Positions 6,800-13,702 of a stretch of 15,019 nucleotides of DNA are shown in pieces. The notes beneath the pieces were generated by a model, which saw only the letters and a list, made by a program, of their open reading frames with translations, searched no databases and was not told where the DNA came from. The position numbers and the translations under genes are program-made. The stretch covers positions 1 to 15,019 of the forward strand of contig CAZJGI010000079.1 in NCBI GenBank assembly GCA_964545315.1, in the 5' to 3' direction. The stretch comes from JAAYJR01 sp964545315 (lineage in GTDB: Bacteria; Bacteroidota; Bacteroidia; Bacteroidales; Prolixibacteraceae). The first letter of the stretch is position 1; the number at the start of each line of letters is the position of its first letter.

Positions 6800-8173
6800 A
6801 TGAATGATAATAGTTCAAATATCTCTGTTGGTCACCAGGAACCTACTTTAAAAAGAGTACTGGGATTATGGGATTTGGTTTTCTATGGGATCGTGCTGAT
6901 ACAGCCTATCGCTGCAATCGGCTTGTTTGGAATAGCCTCACAGGTATCACACGGGCATATGGTGACAACACTTTTAATCGCAATGGCAGGAATGATCCTT
7001 ACAGCTATAAGTTACGGCCGCATGGCTGCAATGTATCCTACCGCTGGCTCAGCTTATACTTATGTTGGTAAAGGACTTAATACATACATGGGATTTATGG
7101 CCGGATGGGTTATGTTCCTTGATTACTTGATTGTACCGGTTATTAATACTATTTATGGTTCATTGACTCTCTCAAGGCTCTTACCTTCAGTACCATATCC
7201 GGTTTGGGTGCTTTCATTTATTCTGCTGGTAACACTGGTAAACCTTAAAGGTATACGTTCTACAGCAAGGTCAAATGAAATTTTATTGGCCATAATGTGT
7301 ATCGTAATCATGTTTTTTATTGTTCTCGCAATACAGTATATTTTTAATGAACAGGGATGGAGCGGGCTACTGTCTTCAAAACCATTTTATAATCCTGAAA
7401 CTTTTAACTTTGGTGCTGTAATGACAGCAACTTCATTTGCCGCATTAACATATATAGGATTCGACGGAGTAACAACCCTTGCAGAAGATGTGAAAAATCC
7501 CAAAAAAAATATGTTGCTTGCCCCGGCACTGGTATGTCTTTTTACAGGTCTGTTTAGCGGAATCCAAATCTATCTTGCACAACAGGTATGGCCTGACTTT
7601 AACAATTTTCCCAACCTCGAAACTGCATTTTATGACGTATCAGAAAGGGTTGGTGGAAAAATTCTGTTTAATGCTATTGCTGTTATTTTGTTTATTGCAT
7701 GCTTCGGAAGTGCCGTAGCAGGACAGGTTGGGGCATCACGATTGTTATTCAGCATGGGCAGGGATGGCGTTCTTCCAAAAAAGATATTTTCTAAGCTTAA
7801 TGAAAAAAACTCGACTCCTGTAAATAATATTATTATCATGGGCGTATTGACAGTTATAGGCTCTTTGGCCCTGAATTACAGAACAGCTGCTGAGTTGTTG
7901 AATTTTGGTGCTTTTCTGGCATTTATGGGAGTGAACATCGCTACTTTCAGACAATTCTTTTTTCTAAGGCCAAAAAATGAGAAAAAAAATATACTTTTCG
8001 ATCTCGTTCTGCCACTACTGGGATTTGGTGTGTGTTTTGCAATTTGGATCAGCTTGCCTAACTACGCTAAAATACTGGGAAGTATATGGTTTTTAGCCGG
8101 CATAATATATCTGATCATAAAAACACGAAGATTTAAAGAAAAACCAGTAATGTTCGACTTTAAAGACATGTAA
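6800..8173 (+). CDS. APC-superfamily amino acid/amine permease
   Basis: This 457-residue integral membrane protein has about twelve hydrophobic segments, the usual APC length and count. The first segments (LWDLVFYGIVLIQP, then TAISYGRMAAMYPTAGSAYTYVGKGL) match the APC signature around TM1 to TM3, and GFDGVTTLAEDVKNPKKN is the characteristic TM6 and following loop. The N-terminal pattern resembles the PuuP-type putrescine importer group, but I cannot separate it reliably from other APC branches. APC proteins import amino acids, amines and related compounds with protons or by exchange. In this cluster it is the only transporter, and no SusC/SusD pair is visible. It may therefore bring an amine-bearing sugar product or an amino acid conjugate across the inner membrane. 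It starts a block with the kinase and acetyltransferase genes after a 148-base gap. Confidence 0.9.
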   Translation: MNDNSSNISVGHQEPTLKRVLGLWDLVFYGIVLIQPIAAIGLFGIASQVSHGHMVTTLLIAMAGMILTAISYGRMAAMYPTAGSAYTYVGKGLNTYMGFMAGWVMFLDYLIVPVINTIYGSLTLSRLLPSVPYPVWVLSFILLVTLVNLKGIRSTARSNEILLAIMCIVIMFFIVLAIQYIFNEQGWSGLLSSKPFYNPETFNFGAVMTATSFAALTYIGFDGVTTLAEDVKNPKKNMLLAPALVCLFTGLFSGIQIYLAQQVWPDFNNFPNLETAFYDVSERVGGKILFNAIAVILFIACFGSAVAGQVGASRLLFSMGRDGVLPKKIFSKLNEKNSTPVNNIIIMGVLTVIGSLALNYRTAAELLNFGAFLAFMGVNIATFRQFFFLRPKNEKKNILFDLVLPLLGFGVCFAIWISLPNYAKILGSIWFLAGIIYLIIKTRRFKEKPVMFDFKDM

Positions 8174-8236
8174 AGGTAATTTATACATTCAACCGGATTT
8201 ATATTTATTATTTAATGATATTAAACTAATTTTTAT

Positions 8237-9439
8237 ATGGCTGTGAAAAATAAATTCAGGATTTCGGTTACAGGATGCTGCCTGGTCGACCGATTATATA
8301 ATAACATCTCATTCAGTAACCCGGCAATTGCTCATTATTTCTCAAAAGAAAGAGCTGACGGGGGATTAACACCTGGTCACCTGGTATTTAAAGAAGAATT
8401 TGAAGATTTTTGTAATGAGGACTTCTCTAAAGCTCTGAAAAATATTACAAAAGACAAGGAACCTGATAAAATAAATATAGGGGGGCCCGGGATTGTGCCG
8501 TTAATACATGCCAGTCAAATGCTTTACTCAACCGGGAGTGAATGCCGTTTTTACGGTTGCGGAGGAGATGATCCGGATGGTAAATACATTTTCTCCCTGT
8601 TACAAAAGCTTGGCCTTCCTGTAACTAATTATTATCTTTCAGGAAATATTACTCCTTCAACTATAGTATTATCAGATCCGGATTATGATCAGGGCCATGG
8701 TGAACGAATATTTATCAATACTATTGGAGCAGCCTGGAACTATACTCCTGATAAACTGGATAACGATTTCTTTTCATCGGATATAGTTATCTTTGGAGGA
8801 ACAGCACTTGTACCGGAGATACATGATAACCTCTCAGGATTACTTGAAAAGGCCAAATCAAAAGGATGCATGACCGTTGTAAATACTGTTTTTGACTTTC
8901 GCAATGAAAAGTTAAATCCAAGTAAAAAATGGCCCTTAGGCAAGGATGATTCCAGTTACCGGAACATCGACCTTTTAATTACCGATTATGAAGAAGCACT
9001 CCGCCTTAGCGGAAAAAAAGAATTGGATGAGGCATTAAATTTTTTCCGCAGCCTGGGTACAAAAGCAGTTATTGTTACTAACGGGCCTAATAATATTAAA
9101 GGCTTTGCTGTAAAAAATAACCGATTTAAGGAGGAGAAAAATATTGACCTGCCCGTTTCAAAGGCTGTCTCTGCTGAATTAAAAAAAGGATGTTCGGGAG
9201 ATACCACCGGTTGTGGCGATAATTTTACAGGAGGTATCATAGCTAACCTTGTTACACAACTTCAACAAGATAAAACTTCTCTCGACCTGAATGAAGCCTG
9301 TGCATGGGGAATTGTGTCAGGAGGATTTTCCTGTTTTTATATGGGGGGTACATATTTTGAATCCAAACCAGGCGAAAAACTGGAATTAATAACTCCCTTT
9401 TTTGAGAAATATATAAATCAAATTGATATTACCAAATAA
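8237..9439 (+). CDS. PfkB (ribokinase)-family carbohydrate kinase
   Basis: The C-terminal half has the PfkB signature DTTGCGDNFTGG (322-333) with the predicted catalytic base Asp328 and the anion-hole glycines. VTNGPNNIKGF near 280-290 is the usual nucleotide-side strand and loop. An N-terminal segment (ISVTGCCLVDRLY) and an INIGGPGIVPLIHASQML stretch form the substrate side. At 400 residues it is clearly longer than typical ribokinase-family enzymes (around 300), with extra sequence at about residues 25-78. The family phosphorylates sugars, nucleosides or sugar acids with ATP in the cytoplasm. It follows the permease gene by 63 bases and precedes the membrane acetyltransferase gene by 51, so it is likely to phosphorylate an intermediate of this pathway. 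The substrate is not predictable. Confidence 0.88.
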   Translation: MAVKNKFRISVTGCCLVDRLYNNISFSNPAIAHYFSKERADGGLTPGHLVFKEEFEDFCNEDFSKALKNITKDKEPDKINIGGPGIVPLIHASQMLYSTGSECRFYGCGGDDPDGKYIFSLLQKLGLPVTNYYLSGNITPSTIVLSDPDYDQGHGERIFINTIGAAWNYTPDKLDNDFFSSDIVIFGGTALVPEIHDNLSGLLEKAKSKGCMTVVNTVFDFRNEKLNPSKKWPLGKDDSSYRNIDLLITDYEEALRLSGKKELDEALNFFRSLGTKAVIVTNGPNNIKGFAVKNNRFKEEKNIDLPVSKAVSAELKKGCSGDTTGCGDNFTGGIIANLVTQLQQDKTSLDLNEACAWGIVSGGFSCFYMGGTYFESKPGEKLELITPFFEKYINQIDITK

Positions 9440-9490
9440 ACACATTGTGAACCTTTTAGTTATTTAAACAATTTTAAAAACCATAATCTT

Positions 9491-10591
9491 ATGAATAGTA
9501 CTGATAATAAGCCAAGAGCAAAAGAACGATTGATGTCTCTTGATGCCCTCCGCGGTTTAGATATGTTTTTTCTGGTTGGATTTGCCGGTATTCTTCAGGC
9601 GCTTCCAAAAATATCTGATAATGCGGTTTTTAATTGGCTGGCTAACCAATGTCAACATCCGGAATGGCAAGGATTTACTGCATATGATGTGATCTTTCCA
9701 ATGTTTATATTCATCGTTGGGGCAGCTATGCCATTTTCTTTTGCAAAAAGATTAGCCCAAAAGGACGGCAAAAAACAACTATTTAAACATATAATCATAA
9801 GGGCGATAATATTATCTGTTCTTGGAGTTATATTGTGGCAAAAGCCAGGTGGGGCACATCCTCAATACGGATTCTACAGTGTTCTTTACAGGATCGGGTT
9901 CAGTTACCTCTTTGCCGGTATTATAATGATGAATACTAATATAAGGCAGCAGGTCTATTGGGCTTTCGGAATCCTGATTGGTTACTGGATTGCCCTCAGG
10001 TTCATACCTGTCCCGGGTTTTGGCGCAGGTGATTTTAGCCGTGAAGGTAATCTAAATACTTACCTGGGGAATCTGGTGGCAAATTATATCTCTCCTAACT
10101 TTAAAAGTGTGCTTAGTTTATCATTACTTCCCAGTGTTTCTAATGCACTTTTTGGAGTCCTGGCAGGTCAATGGTTGATGAAGGCAGATAAATCACCTAA
10201 AAAAGCTCTTGGACTTTTCATTGCAGGAGTGGTGTTGATAATAGCCGCTCTTTTAGTGCATCTTGATTTCCCTATAAATAAAAAGTTGGGTACAACTTCA
10301 TTTACCCTTTTAACCTCCGGCATAAGTGCTGCTTTTTTAGCATTCTTTTACTGGATAATTGATATTAAGGGATATAAAAAATGGGCATTTTTCTTCGTGG
10401 TTGTCGGAATGAACTCTATTACTATTTATGTAGCAAATTCACTGTTAAATTTCAGGAATGTTACCAATGTATTTGTTGGCGGGTTCGAATTGGGTAATGC
10501 CCAGGCCCTGGTCTTTGCCTTAGTGGCTGCATCAATAAAATGGCTCTTTTTATTTTATTTGTACAAACAGAAAGTATTTTTAAAAATATAA
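9491..10591 (+). CDS. DUF5009/HGSNAT-like membrane N-acetyltransferase (NagX-type)
   Basis: This 366-residue polytopic membrane protein, with roughly ten hydrophobic segments, begins with RLMSLDALRGLDMFF. It continues with QHPEWQGFTAYDVIFPMFIF (about 55-74), the conserved signature of the heparan-alpha-glucosaminide N-acetyltransferase/NagX family. His56 corresponds to the catalytic His269 of human HGSNAT, by my alignment. The family moves acetyl groups across a membrane from acetyl-CoA to glucosamine-type amines. Bacterial members often sit in N-acetylhexosamine or heparan-type glycan loci. Here it is last in the permease-kinase-acetyltransferase block. Its presence in a cluster with a deacetylase suggests that the amine is acetylated on one side of the membrane and deacetylated on the other. 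The family is well supported and the acceptor is unknown. Confidence 0.88.
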   Translation: MNSTDNKPRAKERLMSLDALRGLDMFFLVGFAGILQALPKISDNAVFNWLANQCQHPEWQGFTAYDVIFPMFIFIVGAAMPFSFAKRLAQKDGKKQLFKHIIIRAIILSVLGVILWQKPGGAHPQYGFYSVLYRIGFSYLFAGIIMMNTNIRQQVYWAFGILIGYWIALRFIPVPGFGAGDFSREGNLNTYLGNLVANYISPNFKSVLSLSLLPSVSNALFGVLAGQWLMKADKSPKKALGLFIAGVVLIIAALLVHLDFPINKKLGTTSFTLLTSGISAAFLAFFYWIIDIKGYKKWAFFFVVVGMNSITIYVANSLLNFRNVTNVFVGGFELGNAQALVFALVAASIKWLFLFYLYKQKVFLKI

Positions 10592-10610
10592 CATTAATCT
10601 CCGGATAATC

Positions 10611-10666
10611 AGCATTTATACACAGCCAGGAATTTGATATTCCTGATTTTAATTCCGGTTATTCGG
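10611..10666 (+). other. Nested stem-loops after the acetyltransferase gene, possible terminator or leader RNA
   Basis: An outer helix of ten pairs, two of them G-U, joins 10611-10620 with 10657-10666. Inside it, a perfect 7-base-pair hairpin (CAGGAAT, loop TTGAT, ATTCCTG) spans 10627-10645 and is followed by ATTTTAATT. The structure sits 20 bases past the acetyltransferase stop and about 90 bases before the next ATG, so it may end one transcript. A possible sigma-70-like promoter (TTGTTT at 10701, TATATATAGAAT near 10716-10727) lies between it and the next gene, but this is weak. Confidence 0.4.
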
Positions 10667-10754
10667 GGGGAGGGAATACAAGATGAGAATTTTTAATTTA
10701 TTGTTTTTCTTCGTTTATATATAGAATTTACATATTGAACTAAGTTATAATCAT

Positions 10755-12215
10755 ATGAGAGCAAGTGTAATAATTTTGCTGGTAGTTTCATCGTTTCTGT
10801 CATCATGCAACTCTTCAAATACTGTTGAAAATAATCCCCCGGTTCCATTTGAAATCGGAGTAGCGTCAGTTGACATAACACCACCTTCAGGCTTTCCGCG
10901 ATATGGATATCCGCCTGTAATGAGCACAGGGATAAAGGATCCTTTGTATGCAAAAGCTATAGTATTTAAACAGGGAGAAACCGTGGGTTCACTTGTTGTA
11001 TGCAATTTATTGGGTATTCCGAGAGATATGAGCAGAATAGTCAGAGAAAAAGCATCCCTTGAGACTGGTATACCATTTCAAAATATAAGTATTTCTGCAA
11101 CACATACCCATACAAGTCCTGGCATAACTGAAGATTTTAAAGAATATGCCCTTAGGGAAATGGCAGGCAAACTTACAGAAGAAGATGAAAAGAGTTATTT
11201 TACAGACTTGATAAACGGTATAACTGAGGCAATAATTACAGCTTTCAACAATACCGGGGAAGTTGAATTAATGACAGGTATAGGACAGGCACCCGGTATA
11301 TCTTTTAATCGCCGTTATCTGATGACAGACGGCAGGGTTCGCTTCAACCCGGGCAGGAATAATCCAAAAATAGTATCACCCGCCGGGCCTGTTGATCCTG
11401 ATGTTAACTTTATCCTTTTTAAACCCAAAAACCAAAATAATTATTCAGCATCACTTACAGTTTTTGCCAGTCATTATGTAAGGGGAGGAACTGAATTCAG
11501 CTCAGACTATCCATATTTCATGCAGCTCAGGTTTAATGAACTTTTGGGCGATCAACACCTGTCCGTATTCGGACTGGGAGCCTGTGGCAATGTGAATACA
11601 ACTGATCCTTTCGGCCCCGTAAAAAATGAGGATCAGAAAGTCAAAGAATTTGGATATATACTGGCAGATGCCGTTAATAGTAAAATCCCCGCAGCGAACA
11701 AGGATTTTCCTTCTCTCGAAATAATCACTAAAACAATGTATATTCCCATCCAGGATTATACAGAAGAAGAGCTTGCCTGGTCAAGGGAGGAAGGAAGGGA
11801 ACAGCTTTATAATGAACGTTCATTTATTAACCACAGAAGAAGGCTCAAAATTTCTGTATGGGGTGTTCAGCCACCTCTTGAAAAACTCAGGATGTATGAG
11901 GCAGTTGCACCAGCCGTATCCGGAGAACCCTGGAGGATACCAGTTGAAATCCATGTGTTTAAGCTTAGTTCAAACACAGCCATCGTTACTATGCCTGGTG
12001 AACTTTTTACTGAATTTGGGATTGATCTGAAAAAACGATCCCCTTTCGCGAATACAATGTTAATAGAACTTGCTAATGCAGATATTGCATATATTCCAAC
12101 TATACAAGGATTCAAAGAAGGCGATTATGAAGCTGTTAACTCCAGGCTGGTTCCCGGATCAGGTGAAAAAATGATCGATGCAGCTGTTGACATATTGAAT
12201 GAACTTAGTAATTAA
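10755..12215 (+). CDS. Neutral/alkaline ceramidase-family lipoprotein (paralog 2)
   Basis: This 486-residue protein has a short lipoprotein signal ending FLSSC (Cys18), followed by the neutral/alkaline ceramidase-type N-terminal domain. Predicted zinc ligands are in ATHTHTSP (His117/His119), FASH (His240), MPGE (Glu416) and GDYEA (Tyr458). The nucleophile-region segment reads LGACGNVNT (about 274-282), with Asn instead of the ceramidase Ser and GN instead of GD. It is collinear with the protein at 833-2386 from the VDITPP-like strand to the C-terminal VPGSGEKM motif. The truncated gene at 456-797 is its closest match in this window. It starts a third block after a 163-base gap and lies 22 bases upstream of a sulfatase gene. 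As for the first paralog, zinc-dependent hydrolysis of an amide or ester in a sulfated amino-sugar conjugate is the best guess, not ceramide hydrolysis. Confidence 0.85.
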   Translation: MRASVIILLVVSSFLSSCNSSNTVENNPPVPFEIGVASVDITPPSGFPRYGYPPVMSTGIKDPLYAKAIVFKQGETVGSLVVCNLLGIPRDMSRIVREKASLETGIPFQNISISATHTHTSPGITEDFKEYALREMAGKLTEEDEKSYFTDLINGITEAIITAFNNTGEVELMTGIGQAPGISFNRRYLMTDGRVRFNPGRNNPKIVSPAGPVDPDVNFILFKPKNQNNYSASLTVFASHYVRGGTEFSSDYPYFMQLRFNELLGDQHLSVFGLGACGNVNTTDPFGPVKNEDQKVKEFGYILADAVNSKIPAANKDFPSLEIITKTMYIPIQDYTEEELAWSREEGREQLYNERSFINHRRRLKISVWGVQPPLEKLRMYEAVAPAVSGEPWRIPVEIHVFKLSSNTAIVTMPGELFTEFGIDLKKRSPFANTMLIELANADIAYIPTIQGFKEGDYEAVNSRLVPGSGEKMIDAAVDILNELSN

Positions 12216-12237
12216 ACTCTTACAAAAAAATTAATAT

Positions 12238-13677
12238 ATGTTGAACAATAAATTTATCCCTGCTATAGGACTAATATTTTTAAATAGTCTTACACCTGGC
12301 TGTAAAGAAAAAATAATTGAGAAAGAAGAAATATCACCAAATTTTGTATTTATCCTGGCTGATAACCTGGGATATGGAGATATTGGTTGTTTTGGATCAC
12401 AGATTCATACTACCCCAAACATTGATAAAATGGCGACAGAGGGTATGCGTCTGACTTCACTTTATTCATCTTCCCCTGTATGTACCCCGTCACGTGCAAG
12501 CCTCATGACCGGTTGTTATGCCCAACGTGTTGATATGCATTTAAGTGACACAAAGGGAGCTGTACTAAGACCAATTGCAGCGAAAGGCCTTAATCCTGAG
12601 GAAACAACTATCGCTGAAATACTTAAAGATAAGGGTTACACAACTGCATGTATTGGCAAATGGCATCTGGGTGATCAAAGTGAAGTACTTCCCCTTAATC
12701 ATGGATTCGATTATTTTTTCGGGATTCCATACAGTGAAGATATGATCCCATCTGTCAGGGCAGAATGGCCGGAACTCCCGTTAATTCAAAATAATAAGGT
12801 TATTGAAGCACCGGCTGACCTGACGAATACTACCAGCAGATATGTTAATGAAGCAATAAAGTTTATTACAGATAATAAAGACAAACCTTTCTTCCTGTAC
12901 TTCCCACATAACCTGCCAGGCAGCAGAGCCATTCCTGTTGTTGATAAACGCTTTATGGGAAATTCTCCTAACGGTACATGGGGAGACTCAGTAGAAGAGA
13001 TCGACTGGTCGGTTGGTGAGATAATAAAAGCTATTAAAAATCTGGGAATTGAAGATAAAACAATAGTAGTTTTCACTTCAGATAATGGCGCTCCCCAGGG
13101 AAGTATTAATACCAGAAGCGGCGTTGGAAGCAATGAACCTTTCTCCGGCCGTGGTTATACAACTACCGAAGCCGGAATGCGCGTGCCTTGCGTGGTAAAA
13201 TGGCCGGGCTATATTCCCGCTTCAACTACTAATGATGAATTATGCACTATGATGGACTGGCTGCCTACATTTGCTAATATAGCAGGAACTAATGTCCCTG
13301 ATGACAGGATTATTGACGGTAAAAATATCTGGCCGATACTTTCCGGTGATAAAAATGCTAAATCTCCCCATGAATTTTTTTATTATTACTATACAGATAA
13401 ATTGGAGGCAGTGAGAGAGGGTAAATGGAAGCTCCGCCTCCCCGAATTTAATAAGGACACAAAAGAATTTGCCGTGGATGATAACCTGAAATTGGTTGAC
13501 CTGTCAAGAGATATAAAAGAATTAAATGACCTTAGCAAACAACACCCCGAAGTGGTTGACAGATTATTAAAACAGGCAAAAATAATATCTGAAGAACTCG
13601 GAAATAATTCAGAAACAGGAAGTAAAACAAGACATGCAAAATATATAAATAATCCTGAACCATTAATAATGAATTAA
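12238..13677 (+). CDS. Sulfatase, family S1 formylglycine type, predicted lipoprotein
   Basis: This 479-residue protein has a short lipoprotein-like N-terminus (possible Cys22), followed by the sulfatase fold. The formylglycine signature VCTPSRASLMTG places the modified residue at Cys82, so it needs an anaerobic-type or FGE maturase encoded elsewhere. Other family positions are IGKWHLGD (Lys141, His143), His224 and SDNGAP (Asp282, Asn283). The first metal motif reads ADNLGYGD rather than the common ADDLGYGD, and the usual late Lys segment reads SGRGYTTTEAGMRVP, with Arg305. I recall a DN version in some arylsulfatase branches, so this may be a subfamily mark rather than inactivation. It should remove sulfate from a sugar or small conjugate in the periplasm or at the cell surface. 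It is 22 bases after the ceramidase-like gene and 25 bases before the dehydrogenase gene, consistent with one operon. Confidence 0.9.
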   Translation: MLNNKFIPAIGLIFLNSLTPGCKEKIIEKEEISPNFVFILADNLGYGDIGCFGSQIHTTPNIDKMATEGMRLTSLYSSSPVCTPSRASLMTGCYAQRVDMHLSDTKGAVLRPIAAKGLNPEETTIAEILKDKGYTTACIGKWHLGDQSEVLPLNHGFDYFFGIPYSEDMIPSVRAEWPELPLIQNNKVIEAPADLTNTTSRYVNEAIKFITDNKDKPFFLYFPHNLPGSRAIPVVDKRFMGNSPNGTWGDSVEEIDWSVGEIIKAIKNLGIEDKTIVVFTSDNGAPQGSINTRSGVGSNEPFSGRGYTTTEAGMRVPCVVKWPGYIPASTTNDELCTMMDWLPTFANIAGTNVPDDRIIDGKNIWPILSGDKNAKSPHEFFYYYYTDKLEAVREGKWKLRLPEFNKDTKEFAVDDNLKLVDLSRDIKELNDLSKQHPEVVDRLLKQAKIISEELGNNSETGSKTRHAKYINNPEPLIMN

Positions 13678-13702
13678 AACATATTATAACGACATTTGCA
13701 GG

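Noticed and set aside
833..12215. Reading the cluster as a sphingolipid (ceramide/sulfatide) degradation locus
   Set aside because: The ceramidase nucleophile is missing in both paralogs, and no sphingosine-handling genes are present; the other enzymes are for sugars and amines.
12786..13133. Antisense open frame of 115 codons inside the sulfatase gene
   Set aside because: The opposite strand encodes conserved sulfatase motifs and this frame has no recognisable family.
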